Shown here one piece after another: positions 6,792 through 14,351 of a stretch of DNA of 20,910 bases. The notes beneath the pieces were generated by a model, which had not been told where the DNA came from, made no database searches, and saw only the letters and a list, made by a program, of their open reading frames with translations. The DNA is from an uncultured Prevotella sp. (GTDB taxonomy: Bacteria > Bacteroidota > Bacteroidia > Bacteroidales > Bacteroidaceae), in assembly GCA_934196725.1 (NCBI GenBank), contig CAKPWR010000048.1, positions 1-20,910 of the forward strand, read 5' to 3'. A program made the translations under genes and the position numbers. Numbering within the stretch: the first letter of the stretch is position 1; each line of letters opens with the position of its first letter.

Positions 6792-7715
6792 TCTCACTCT
6801 CAGCTGGTCACCTATTCTCAGCTTGTAGTCTGGCGAGAGATGGTTCTTCTTGTAGAGATACTTCATGCGCATGCCATACTTCTGCGAGATGGTGTACATG
6901 CTTTCTCCCGGCTGAACCACGTGTGTGCGGTGCTTGTACTGCTTAGGTGCCTTCTTGCGCTTCTTCTTCAGATAGATGATGTCGCCCTTCTTCAGCACGT
7001 CATCCTTGTCGCGCTCGTTGTACTTGGCTAGTTTTTTCCAGCTGATGCCCACCTCCTTGCCCAGTGCTCTGAAGGTATCGCCTTCGCGGGCATAGAGATA
7101 GTAGTTGTCGTTGAACAGATGGATAGGGTGCAGCAGTCCCTGCGCATTCACAGGCTGGTCGGTACCGCTATGGTTAGCCATGAACTTGTCGTAGCGCTTC
7201 GCCTTGTCATAGTCGAAGAGCTTGTAGAGTTCGATAATCTGTATCAGCTTGTTGGCATACTGCGGATTGGTGGCATAGCCGCATGATTTCAAGCCTCGTG
7301 CCCAGCCCTTGTAGTCGGTCTGCGAGAGCTGGAACAGTCGGGAATAGCGTGGCTGTCTTGCCAGAAACTTGCTATGGTCTTCATAGCTGTCTCTCGCATC
7401 CTGATATACACGGAAGCATTCGCCCTTTGCATCATCGTCGTGATACTGGGTAGGACCGTTCCAGTTATGGCATTTGATGCCAAAGTGGTTGTTGCCTTGC
7501 CTCACGAGGTCGCTTCTGCCGGCTCCACTCTCAAAGAGTCCCTGTGCTAGGGTGATGCTGGCAGGTATCCTGTAGCGCAGCATCTGTTCGATGGCCAGGT
7601 CCTTATACTGGTTGATATATGTCTGATAGGTCTGATTCCATCTCATCTGTGCTCCCGATGACAGGGCGCAGGTAGACAGGAAAAAGGCCAGGAAAAATGT
7701 CTTTATTCTATTCAT
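6789..7715 (-). CDS. Secreted glucosaminidase with two LysM domains
   Basis: A 308-residue exported peptidoglycan hydrolase. Residues 1-22 are a signal peptide. The glucosaminidase (GH73/FlgJ-like) domain spans about 30-175, with probable catalytic E62 in 'ITLAQGLFESGAGRSDL' and the conserved 'GNNHFGIKCH' (74-83). Two LysM modules follow: 'YAREGDTFRALGKEVGISW' onward (about 208-252) and 'HVVQPGESMYTISQKYG' onward (about 265-308), the latter ending at the C-terminus. It should cleave N-acetylglucosaminyl bonds during wall remodelling. A promoter box lies only 4 nt before the ATG, implying a leaderless or nearly leaderless mRNA. The stop sits in a 14-bp tandem repeat. Confidence 0.93.
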   Translation of the reverse strand: MNRIKTFFLAFFLSTCALSSGAQMRWNQTYQTYINQYKDLAIEQMLRYRIPASITLAQGLFESGAGRSDLVRQGNNHFGIKCHNWNGPTQYHDDDAKGECFRVYQDARDSYEDHSKFLARQPRYSRLFQLSQTDYKGWARGLKSCGYATNPQYANKLIQIIELYKLFDYDKAKRYDKFMANHSGTDQPVNAQGLLHPIHLFNDNYYLYAREGDTFRALGKEVGISWKKLAKYNERDKDDVLKKGDIIYLKKKRKKAPKQYKHRTHVVQPGESMYTISQKYGMRMKYLYKKNHLSPDYKLRIGDQLRVR

Positions 7716-7719
7716 ACTG

Positions 7720-7727
7720 CAAAAATA
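7720..7727 (-). promoter_or_regulatory. TATTTTTG promoter box abutting the glucosaminidase start
   Basis: On the minus strand TATTTTTG (7727 to 7720) fits the Bacteroidota TAnnTTTG element and is followed by CAGT and then ATG at 7715. Transcription would start at or within a few bases of the start codon. No clear upstream TTG was found. Confidence 0.55.
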
Positions 7728-7770
7728 CTAAAAAAAGGAATAAAACCATCATTTATTTAAGTATTTTCAC

Positions 7771-7778
7771 TATCTTTG
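7771..7778 (+). promoter_or_regulatory. TATCTTTG promoter box for the FolK-like gene
   Basis: A perfect TAnnTTTG element. It would give a leader of about 78 nt with a small hairpin, GAAAG-CAAAAA-CTTTC (7818-7833). It is divergent from the glucosaminidase promoter 44 bp away. Confidence 0.65.
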
Positions 7779-7862
7779 CAAAAGAATTGTAATAATTGGC
7801 TGCAATCGGTAAATTTTGAAAGCAAAAACTTTCATTGCGGTTGGCAGTAAAAATATAAGAAA

Positions 7863-8312
7863 ATGGTAAATTCAAGAAGATCAAGAAGAATAATAATAGG
7901 ATTGGGGTCGAATCTGAATCAGACGATCAATATCGAGCAGGCTCAGAATTATCTGGAATCGGCTTTTGAGGATATGACTTTTAGTAATCCTATGTGGACT
8001 GACCCTATCGATATGCCTAATTCTGCTATGTTCATGAATGTGGTAGGAGTAGGGTATTGTCATGTGGGTGAAGAAGGAGTGCTGCATGCTTTGAAGGATT
8101 TAGAGCGGAGGTGTGGACGAATTCGGACATCTAGCAAGTTAGGGATGATTCCGCTGGATGCCGACCTGCTCTTCTATGACGATCATTTCTGTCATGAAAA
8201 GGATTGGGAGCGGGATTATATCCAGGAACTGGTCCGGCAGCTGGAAGATTTCTTTACGGATGAAGATCGGGCCATGCTGGCTGATAAGATTGTCTTGAAT
8301 CAACACCAGTAG
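7863..8312 (+). CDS. Divergent HPPK (FolK)-like protein
   Basis: A 149-residue protein resembling 6-hydroxymethyl-7,8-dihydropterin pyrophosphokinase, the folate-pathway enzyme transferring pyrophosphate from ATP. Visible family features are 'IIIGLGSNLNQ' (10-20; compare ALGSNLGD), 'FMNVVGVG' (57-64; compare FxNxV), 'LKDLERRCGRIR' (77-88; compare LxxIExxxGRxR) and 'IPLDADLLFYDD' (96-107) with metal-binding D99 and D101. It is odd that the usual 'GPRxIDLDIL' arginine is absent ('KLGMIPLDADLL') and the 'T.P.......(Q)p.F' loop is altered. It is therefore either a Bacteroidales-specific FolK variant or a paralogue with another role. The 3' end leads into a 37-bp tandem repeat and palindromic copy B. 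Confidence 0.72.
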   Translation: MVNSRRSRRIIIGLGSNLNQTINIEQAQNYLESAFEDMTFSNPMWTDPIDMPNSAMFMNVVGVGYCHVGEEGVLHALKDLERRCGRIRTSSKLGMIPLDADLLFYDDHFCHEKDWERDYIQELVRQLEDFFTDEDRAMLADKIVLNQHQ

Positions 8313-8334
8313 AGCTTCCGCTAGTAAGCCTCAT

Positions 8335-8408
8335 ACGCCCTGGAGTTCCTTCATGCCTAGAAGTGCCCCACACGCCCTGGAGTTCCTTCATGCCTAGAAG
8401 TGCCCCAC
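8335..8408 (+). repeat. 37-bp tandem repeat after the FolK-like gene
   Basis: Two identical 37-bp units (8335-8371 and 8372-8408) start ACGCCCTGGAGTTCC. A third start, ACGCCCTG (8409 on), is the beginning of the palindromic element. The sequence from the gene's stop to 8334 (GAGCTTCCGCTAGTAAGCC) looks like an older, diverged unit. Confidence 0.9.
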
Positions 8409-8409
8409 A

Positions 8410-8498
8410 CGCCCTGAAAGGGCAGAAGCTCCTAGCCCAGGGCAACGCCCTGGGTATATATGGATGCAAACCTGTCGCCCTGAAAGGGCAAAAGCTTT
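8410..8498 (+). repeat. Three-hairpin palindromic repeat, copy B
   Basis: GCCCTGAAAGGGC (8411-8423), CCCAGGGCAACGCCCTGGG (8436-8454), GCCCTGAAAGGGC (8477-8489) and AAAGCTTT (8491-8498), with the same order and spacing as copy A1. It follows and is co-oriented with the FolK-like gene. Confidence 0.93.
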
Positions 8499-8512
8499 CC
8501 TATACCCCCCCC

Positions 8513-8566
8513 AAAAAAAAAATCCGAATCCCGTACTGAGTTATCAGAGCACGGGATTCGGATTTT
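8513..8566 (-). terminator. Intrinsic terminator of nrdDG
   Basis: AAAATCCGAATCCCGT (8519-8534) pairs perfectly with ACGGGATTCGGATTTT (8551-8566), and an inner CTGA/TCAG stem caps the loop. On the minus strand the stem is followed by a ten-T run (8522 to 8513) and then eight G. The upper arm overlaps the last codons and stop of nrdG. The A-rich flank makes it partly bidirectional. Confidence 0.92.
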
Positions 8567-9059
8567 CTTTTGTGAGATGTAATTCTACTACTTTTCCTTC
8601 CTGTAATGACTTCTGAACATGGATGATGCGCTGGTTGCTGCTGCCCCGGAAGAAGAGGTCTTCATCGCGCAAGTCCTTCATGAACGGACCGTCTACCAGC
8701 ACGTCTATCAGCTTCAGGAGTTCCAGCTGAGCCGGATTCTTTACGAGGTTCTCAAAGAGGTAACCCGTAAAGCACCAGATGGTCTTGTTGCTCTGCTGGC
8801 GGATGGCACGCGCCAGCTCGGCAAAGCCTTCTGCCTGAAACATGGGGTCACCTCCCGAGAATGTAACGTTGGCGAAGGGATCGTCCATGATCTCCTTCAT
8901 CAGTTCCTCGGTAGATGTCATCGTGCCATGATTGATATCCCATGACTGGGGATTATGGCACTCTGGACAATGGTTCGGACAACCGGCACAATATATCGAT
9001 GTGCGGAAGCCCGGACCATCTACCATCGTATCATGTACTACGCTTAATACGCTGATCAT
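8544..9059 (-). CDS. nrdG: Anaerobic ribonucleotide reductase activase
   Basis: A 171-residue radical SAM enzyme that installs the glycyl radical on NrdD. The 4Fe-4S motif CxxxCxxC is at C27-C31-C34 in 'CPNHCPECHN'. 'DGPGFRTSIYCAGCP' precedes it, 'VTFSGGDPMFQ' (about 64-74) is the SAM-binding GGE/GGD-like motif, and 'VDGPF' follows. The length is normal for NrdG. It lies 1 nt downstream of nrdD, so the two share an mRNA. Its stop codon lies inside the terminator hairpin, so there is no 3' UTR before the stem. Confidence 0.95.
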   Translation of the reverse strand: MISVLSVVHDTMVDGPGFRTSIYCAGCPNHCPECHNPQSWDINHGTMTSTEELMKEIMDDPFANVTFSGGDPMFQAEGFAELARAIRQQSNKTIWCFTGYLFENLVKNPAQLELLKLIDVLVDGPFMKDLRDEDLFFRGSSNQRIIHVQKSLQEGKVVELHLTKENPNPVL

Positions 9060-9060
9060 T

Positions 9061-11280
9061 TTACTTTGAACCTCCGATATGTGTCACACGGTCGTGGAGC
9101 TCAGCCAGCTTGCCACTGTTCCAGCGGTCGGTGGTACCTACCAGGTAACCGGTGATGCGCTGCAGCTTGTCGATGTGGTGGCTGCCGCACTTTGGACAAA
9201 CCTCCAGGTTGGCATCGGCATTCTCGTAGCCGCAGTCGAGACAGCGGTTGCGGTTGTGGTTCACGGAACCGTAGCCCATGTTGTACTTGTCCATCATGTC
9301 TACCACGCTGGCGATGACAGAAGGATTGTGGGTGGCATCGCCGTCCATCTCTACATAGAAGATGTGACCGCCACGGGTCAGGTCGTGGTAAGGAGCCTCA
9401 ATCTTTGCCTTCTGCAGTGCTGTACACTTGTAGTATACAGGCACGTGGTTGGAGTTGGTATAGTAATCGCGGTCGGTAACGCCAGGGATGATGCCAAACT
9501 CCTTGCGGTCTTTCTTGGTAAACTTACCGCTCAAGCCCTCTGCAGGAGTAGCCAGCACGGAGTAGTTGTGGTGATACTGCTCGCTGAATTCGTTGGCACG
9601 GTCGCGCATGTAGGTCACGATCTTCAGACCCAGCTCCTGGGCTTCCTCGCTCTCGCCGTGGTGCTTACCGATGAGCGCCTTGAGGCACTCAGCCAGTCCG
9701 ATGAATCCGATACCCAGTGTGCCGTGGTTGATCACGCTCTCGATGGTGTCAGTAGGCTCCAGCTTGTCAGCGCCCACCCAGAGATATTTCATCAGCAATG
9801 GGAACTGCTTGGCCATGGCAGTCTTCTGGAACTGGAAGCGCTCGTCCAGCTGCTTGGCTGTGATGTCGAGCAGGTTGTCCAGCTTGGCAAAGAACATGTC
9901 GATGCGCTGCTGCTTGTTCTCGATGCCCATGCATTCGATGGCGAGCTTCACGATGTTGATGGTAGAGAAGCTCAGGTTGCCTCGTGCGATGCTGGTCTTC
10001 TCGCCCCAGCGGTCTTCGAATACGCGGGTACGGCATCCCATGGTTGCAATCTCCCACTTGTAGCGCTCTGGGTCGTCAGCTCTCCACTTCTCGTTCTGGT
10101 TGAATGTAGCATCCAGGTTCAGGAAGTTAGGGAAGAAACGGCGGGCTGTCACCTTGCAGGCAAGCTGGTAGAGGTCGTAGTTTCTATCCTCTGGCAGATA
10201 GTTGACGCCTCTCTTCTTCTTCCATATCTGGATAGGAAAGATGGCTGTCTCGCCATTGCCCACGCCGTCGTAGGTGCTGAGCAGGATTTCGCGCATGATG
10301 CAGCGACCCTCGGCACTGGTATCTGTACCATAGTTGATGCTTGAGAATACCACCTGGTTACCGCCACGTGAGTGGATGGTGTTCATGTTGTGGATGAAAG
10401 CCTCCATAGCCTGATGTACGCGGTTCACGGTCTTGTTGATGGCGTGCTGCTCCAGGCGTGCCTTGCCCTCCAGTCCGTCCAGCGGCTTCTCCTCGTAGTC
10501 GTCGATAGGAGCATCGTAGAGGTCCTTCAGGTCTTCGCCGGTCAGCTTCTCCAGGTTCTTCACCTCTTCCTGGTACGACATGCGTACGTAAGGAGCCAGG
10601 TAGAAGTCGAAGGCTGGGATAGCCTGTCCACCGTGCATTTCGTTCTGGCAGGTTTCCAGCGAGATGCAGGCCAGTACGGCAGCAGTCTCTATGCGCTTGG
10701 CAGGGCGGCTTGAACCGTGGCCTGCCGTGAAGCCGTGCTGCAGGATAATGTCCAGTGGATGCTGCACGCAGGTGAGGCTCTTGGTAGGATAGTAATCCTT
10801 GTCGTGGATGTGGATGTAATTGTGGGTTACGGCATCGCGCGATTCTTCAGAGAGCAGGTAGTCGTCCACGAAAGGCTTGGTGGTCTCTGATGCGAACTTC
10901 ATCATCATTCCTGCTGGGGTATCAGCATTCATGTTGGCGTTTTCGCGGGTGATGTCGTTGTTCTTGGCGTTGACGATGCTCATGAATACGTCGCGTGTCT
11001 TCGCCTTGCGGGCGATGTTGCGCTGGTTGCGGTATGCGATATACTTCTGGGCTACATCCTTGCGGGCGCTCTTCATGAGCTCCAGCTCGATGGCGTCCTG
11101 GATGGCCTCCACGCTCATCTGGCTCTTGCCACGATAAGAGATGTGGTCGGTAATCTGCTCGATAAGTGAGGCGTCTTCGCCCTTATCGGTGTGCAACATG
11201 GCTTTACGGATGGCAGCCATTATCTTTTGCTCGTTGAAACCAACGATGCGTCCGTCACGCTTTACTACTGTTTGAATCAT
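9061..11280 (-). CDS. nrdD: Anaerobic ribonucleoside-triphosphate reductase
   Basis: A 739-residue class III ribonucleotide reductase making dNTPs from NTPs without oxygen. An N-terminal ATP-cone (about 1-95, 'VVKRDGRIVGFNEQKIMAAI') provides allosteric control. The core holds 'LACISLETCQNEMHGGQAIPAFD' and a conserved 'SRGGNQVVFSSINYGTDTS' stretch. The C-terminus has a Zn ribbon of C680-x2-C683 and C695-x2-C698, then 'RITGYLVG' with the probable radical glycine G711. Together with nrdG it marks an anaerobic lifestyle. A TATCTTTG promoter lies about 90 bp upstream, and a strong 16-bp inverted repeat lies further up. A long open frame on the opposite strand is a codon-bias shadow. Confidence 0.97.
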   Translation of the reverse strand: MIQTVVKRDGRIVGFNEQKIMAAIRKAMLHTDKGEDASLIEQITDHISYRGKSQMSVEAIQDAIELELMKSARKDVAQKYIAYRNQRNIARKAKTRDVFMSIVNAKNNDITRENANMNADTPAGMMMKFASETTKPFVDDYLLSEESRDAVTHNYIHIHDKDYYPTKSLTCVQHPLDIILQHGFTAGHGSSRPAKRIETAAVLACISLETCQNEMHGGQAIPAFDFYLAPYVRMSYQEEVKNLEKLTGEDLKDLYDAPIDDYEEKPLDGLEGKARLEQHAINKTVNRVHQAMEAFIHNMNTIHSRGGNQVVFSSINYGTDTSAEGRCIMREILLSTYDGVGNGETAIFPIQIWKKKRGVNYLPEDRNYDLYQLACKVTARRFFPNFLNLDATFNQNEKWRADDPERYKWEIATMGCRTRVFEDRWGEKTSIARGNLSFSTINIVKLAIECMGIENKQQRIDMFFAKLDNLLDITAKQLDERFQFQKTAMAKQFPLLMKYLWVGADKLEPTDTIESVINHGTLGIGFIGLAECLKALIGKHHGESEEAQELGLKIVTYMRDRANEFSEQYHHNYSVLATPAEGLSGKFTKKDRKEFGIIPGVTDRDYYTNSNHVPVYYKCTALQKAKIEAPYHDLTRGGHIFYVEMDGDATHNPSVIASVVDMMDKYNMGYGSVNHNRNRCLDCGYENADANLEVCPKCGSHHIDKLQRITGYLVGTTDRWNSGKLAELHDRVTHIGGSK

Positions 11281-11371
11281 TCTACTATTACTTTTACGAT
11301 TAATGATTAAATTACTTAGTATTAGGTCTTTATGTTACGACGTGGTTACTAAGTGACCATTTTCTACACTG

Positions 11372-11379
11372 CAAAGATA
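11372..11379 (-). promoter_or_regulatory. TATCTTTG promoter box for nrdDG
   Basis: Minus-strand TATCTTTG followed by GCAGTGTAG gives a leader of about 85 nt to the nrdD ATG (11280). No good TTG lies at the expected distance, which suggests a factor-dependent promoter. Confidence 0.65.
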
Positions 11380-11463
11380 CTAATAATTCTTGAAACGTGT
11401 ATCTTTCGGACAACTTTTTTATGGTTAAAAAATATTAAGTCGCTGATAATCAGGAAAATAATA

Positions 11464-11509
11464 AAACGTTTTGGAAAACTTTGACAATTTTTTGTTTTCC
11501 AAAACGTTT
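11464..11509. promoter_or_regulatory. 16-bp inverted repeat upstream of nrdD
   Basis: AAACGTTTTGGAAAAC (11464-11479) is perfectly inverted at 11494-11509 across a 14-nt loop. On the minus strand it is followed by TTTTATTATTTT. It could therefore terminate transcription from the pantothenate kinase side, or be an operator about 90-130 bp above the nrdD promoter. AAACGTTT within each arm is itself palindromic. Confidence 0.7.
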
Positions 11510-11595
11510 AAAGTGTTCTATATCAGGACGTTGCGTCGCTGTGCTTTCTGTGGGCGTCTTTTTTGTGTTTCTTGTGCTTTCCGGGATAGGGTTTT

Positions 11596-11685
11596 AAAGC
11601 TTTTGCCCTTTCAGGGCGCAGGGGGTGCTGTTGCCATATACCCAGGGCGTTGCCCTGGGCTAGGAGCTTCTGCCCTTTCAGGGCG
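11596..11685 (-). repeat. Three-hairpin palindromic repeat, copy C
   Basis: On the plus strand: AAAGCTTT (11596-11603), GCCCTTTCAGGGC (11605-11617), CCCAGGGC-GTT-GCCCTGGG (11641-11659), GCCCTTTCAGGGC (11672-11684). It is in reverse orientation, matching the minus-strand pantothenate kinase gene whose 3' end it follows. Confidence 0.93.
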
Positions 11686-11738
11686 TTTGGCGCCGATTCA
11701 GGGCGTTTGGTGCCGATTCAGGGCGTTTGGTGCCGATT
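11679..11738 (-). repeat. 20-bp tandem repeat after the pantothenate kinase gene
   Basis: Three 20-bp units (11679-11698, 11699-11718, 11719-11738) read CAGGGCGTTTGG(C/T)GCCGATT with one substitution. The first unit overlaps the outer hairpin of palindromic copy C. The array lies 31 bp beyond the gene's stop. Confidence 0.93.
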
Positions 11739-11769
11739 CCCGTTGTTTCATGGGTGCAGGGCACTGGAG

Positions 11770-12609
11770 TTATTCTTCCTTCTTCCCCCTTCTGTAGTCG
11801 AGGGCGGCACCGATGGCGGTACAGAACTCCGAGTATTTCGGTATTCTGAATCTTACGCCGTAGAGCTTCTCCATGGCTGGGAATACCTCGCGGCACTGGG
11901 GCAGGAGGGTGAGATTGCCAATCATCACGAAGTCCTTGATGCCCGATTCCAGAGACGAGAGGATGGTGGCAGAACCGATGCTCTGCAATACCATGCCGAT
12001 GAGTCCCATGGCGATGTCCTCGCGCGATGCATTCGCCTTGGCATTGCTGAAGAGCGAAGCCGTGGCAGTCATCGGAAGTCCCGGCAGAGGCTTGGCGCTG
12101 ATGTCGCCTATCAGGAGGTTGATCTTCGAGATGTCACCGTCCTTCGCCAGGTTGATGATCTGCTTGATGTCATCGGTCTTCAGCATGATGCGGCTCAGTC
12201 CCGCCAGGGTTCCGCCTCCGATGCCTATTCCGCCGATGTGCTTGATGTCGTCGCCGTCGCATTTCACGAGCGATGTTCCCGTGCCCATGCTCACCACGAT
12301 CATGCGGTCCAGCTTGCTCTCGTATCTGGCTCCCAGACCGTCGGCAACGAACTCCTCACTCTTCGAGGTGGGCAGTCCGTAGATGCGCTCGTCGATGTAG
12401 GCTGATCCCACACCGGTCAGCATCACGTGTTCCACCTCGTCGAGGGCTATCTTGTTGTCGTGAAGGTATTTTCCGAAGGCTCCGTAGAGCGATGTGATGG
12501 GGTCGGTGGCCTTGATGCGGATAGGGCTGATTACCATTCCGCTGGCGTCGATACCTACTATCTTGGTCGTAGAAATGCCTACGTCTATGCCGATTACTAT
12601 CTTCTTCAT
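11770..12609 (-). CDS. coaW: Type II pantothenate kinase
   Basis: A 279-residue ASKHA-fold kinase that phosphorylates pantothenate, the first step of CoA synthesis. Matches to the type II (CoaW/PANK) family are the phosphate loop 'IGIDVGISTTKIVGID' (6-21), probable catalytic acid in 'SKSEEFVADG' (82-91), 'VVSMGTGTSLV' (105-115), and 'HIGGIGIGGGTLAGLSRIM' (124-142), which continues with 'KTDDIKQI'. The first G of the usual DxGGSTTK is I here. Length is normal. It has its own promoter, whose TTG element lies within the terminator stem of the upstream SLC13 gene. Confidence 0.93.
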   Translation of the reverse strand: MKKIVIGIDVGISTTKIVGIDASGMVISPIRIKATDPITSLYGAFGKYLHDNKIALDEVEHVMLTGVGSAYIDERIYGLPTSKSEEFVADGLGARYESKLDRMIVVSMGTGTSLVKCDGDDIKHIGGIGIGGGTLAGLSRIMLKTDDIKQIINLAKDGDISKINLLIGDISAKPLPGLPMTATASLFSNAKANASREDIAMGLIGMVLQSIGSATILSSLESGIKDFVMIGNLTLLPQCREVFPAMEKLYGVRFRIPKYSEFCTAIGAALDYRRGKKEE

Positions 12610-12643
12610 CTCAATATTTTTCTGTATTTTGTTTTTGCGGGTG

Positions 12644-12675
12644 CAAAGTTACGCCAAAAAAAAGACACTGCAAAA
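12644..12675 (-). promoter_or_regulatory. Promoter of the pantothenate kinase gene
   Basis: On the minus strand TTTTG (12675-12671), a 19-nt spacer, then TAACTTTG (12651-12644): the Bacteroidota consensus at ideal spacing. The leader is about 30 nt. The upstream element and spacer overlap the SLC13 terminator. Confidence 0.75.
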
Positions 12676-12701
12676 TAAAACCTCATTTATTTTGCAATGT
12701 C
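12656..12701 (-). terminator. Intrinsic terminator of the SLC13 gene
   Basis: GACACTGCAAAATAAA (12664-12679) pairs with TTTATTTTGCAATGTC (12686-12701), 15 of 16 positions, with a 6-nt loop. On the minus strand eight T follow (12663-12656). It lies about 30 bp after the transporter stop. Confidence 0.85.
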
Positions 12702-12732
12702 CTTTTAATTATTGTCGTTTATTTTATTTTCC

Positions 12733-14199
12733 TTACAGAATTCCCATGCGGCAGAAGAATACCAGCACCGAATAGCCTATCAGGATGCTGATGACACCGA
12801 TGGTGGCTCCTGCCTTCACCATGTCAGTCTGCTGGATGAGACCGGTAGAGTAGGCGATGGCGTTAGGAGGGGTTGAGATAGGCAGCGACATCGCACAGCT
12901 GGCTGCTACTGCCACACCGATCAGGATGGTGGATGTACCGCCAATGTCGGCAAGCTTGTCGCCCATGCCCGCACAAACCACGCTCAGGATAGGAATCAGG
13001 AGGGCTGCGGTGGCGGTGTTGGAGATGAAGTTACTCAGCGCGAAGCATACCAGACCCGAAATGACCATGATGACCAGCGGATTGAACTCGCCAAAAGGAA
13101 TACTCTTCACGGCAGCCTCGGCAAGTCCGGTACCGTTCATCGCAAGACCCAGGGCGAAACCTCCGGCTACCATCCAGATAACCGACCAGTCGATGTCCTT
13201 CAGGTCGTTGGCGGTGATGACGCCCGTAAAGGCGAATACGGCAATAGGCAGCATCGCTACGGTATTGGCGTTGACGCCCAGCTGCTTACCGCATACCCAG
13301 AGGATGATGGTGAGGATGAAGGTGGCAGCCACTACGGCTGTACGCCAGTTGCTCTTCACATGGCTCTCTATCTTGATTTCGATGGTCTTCTGTGAGAATG
13401 GGAACATCTTGAGCAGGATGAACCATGCCACGAGGAGCATCAGGATAACCATCGGTGCCATGATCATCATCCAGTCGCCGAATCCGATGCCCATGTTCAG
13501 TCCCTGAGGGTCGTTGAGCACCTTGTAGGCAAAGGCGTTAGGAGGGGTTCCGATAGGTGTACCCATACCGCCCAGGTTGGCTCCGATAGGAATAGCCATG
13601 GTGAGCGCCACGCGGCCCTTGCCGCCCGGAGGCAATGCCTTGAACACAGGGGTGAGGAAGGTGAGCATCATGGCTGCGGTGGCGGTGTTGGAGATGAACA
13701 TTGAGAAGATGCCGGTGATGAGCATGAAGCCCAGCAGCACATTCTCCGAGCGCTTGCCGAACGGGGCTATCAGCAATTTTGCCATCTTGGCATCCAGTCC
13801 GCTCTTCGTGGCAGCTATCGCCAGCACGAATCCGCCCAGGAAGAGGATGATGGTTGGGTCGGCAAAGCATGCCATCACACCCTGATAGTCGAGCAGCTGT
13901 CCCATCTCTGCCTCCGAACCCTGCATGATCTTGAATGCCGAGTCGCTGGCAAAGAAGAGCAGCACGAAGATGATTACCACACTCGTGGCCCATGCCGGAA
14001 TAGCTTCGGTGAGCCACAGCATCACTGCCATCACGAAGATAGCGATGATGCGCTGTTGAACTACTGTAAGTCCCTCGATGCCGAAGCTGTCGATGGGCAA
14101 GTTCCAAACGATGACCGTGACGAGTGCCGTCAGGAGGAAGAGCAGTGCCTTCTTGCGATTAAAATCGCCGGTCAGTACCTTTTTTACCGTTTCTTGCAT
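12733..14199 (-). CDS. SLC13/DASS family anion (dicarboxylate) transporter
   Basis: A 488-residue inner-membrane transporter of the divalent anion:sodium symporter family, probably importing C4-dicarboxylates such as succinate or fumarate with Na+. The two inverted halves each carry the ion/substrate motif: 'ISNTATAAMM' (SNT at 170-172) with 'GTPIGTPPNA' (213-222), and 'ISNTATAALL' (SNT at 393-395) with 'ISTPPNA' (441-447). About 11 hydrophobic segments are visible, and length is typical. Substrate is inferred from family only; sulfate or citrate is possible. A structured leader of about 150 nt precedes it, and its terminator overlaps the next promoter. Confidence 0.93.
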   Translation of the reverse strand: MQETVKKVLTGDFNRKKALLFLLTALVTVIVWNLPIDSFGIEGLTVVQQRIIAIFVMAVMLWLTEAIPAWATSVVIIFVLLFFASDSAFKIMQGSEAEMGQLLDYQGVMACFADPTIILFLGGFVLAIAATKSGLDAKMAKLLIAPFGKRSENVLLGFMLITGIFSMFISNTATAAMMLTFLTPVFKALPPGGKGRVALTMAIPIGANLGGMGTPIGTPPNAFAYKVLNDPQGLNMGIGFGDWMMIMAPMVILMLLVAWFILLKMFPFSQKTIEIKIESHVKSNWRTAVVAATFILTIILWVCGKQLGVNANTVAMLPIAVFAFTGVITANDLKDIDWSVIWMVAGGFALGLAMNGTGLAEAAVKSIPFGEFNPLVIMVISGLVCFALSNFISNTATAALLIPILSVVCAGMGDKLADIGGTSTILIGVAVAASCAMSLPISTPPNAIAYSTGLIQQTDMVKAGATIGVISILIGYSVLVFFCRMGIL

Positions 14200-14314
14200 T
14201 TCTCTATGTTTTTTTGTTATTATGTTTCTATGTTAGTTTTACTTTTAAATTGATAGTTTTTTCTTTCTTCCGGTCCCGATACATTATTATATATATAAAG
14301 GGACTTTCAGATTA

Positions 14315-14344
14315 TTGGAGCACCACCTGGGGGCGGCACTCCAA
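14315..14344 (-). promoter_or_regulatory. 5' UTR hairpin of the SLC13 gene
   Basis: On the minus strand TTGGAG...CTCCAA closes an inner GCCGCC/GGTGGT helix (two G-T pairs) around a CCCA loop, forming one hairpin of about 13 bp. It starts directly at the expected transcript 5' end. A GTCCC/GGGAC pair further down may add another stem. Confidence 0.6.
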
Positions 14345-14351
14345 CACACTG

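Noticed and set aside
9079..10344. Long open frame (421 codons) on the plus strand
   Set aside because: It lies wholly antisense to nrdD, which has full family motifs. Strong codon bias keeps the opposite strand open.
11471..12405. Plus-strand frames across palindromic copy C
   Set aside because: They translate the repeat and then the antisense strand of the pantothenate kinase gene.
12857..13507. Open frame of 216 codons on the plus strand
   Set aside because: Antisense to the SLC13 transporter; low-complexity product without family features.
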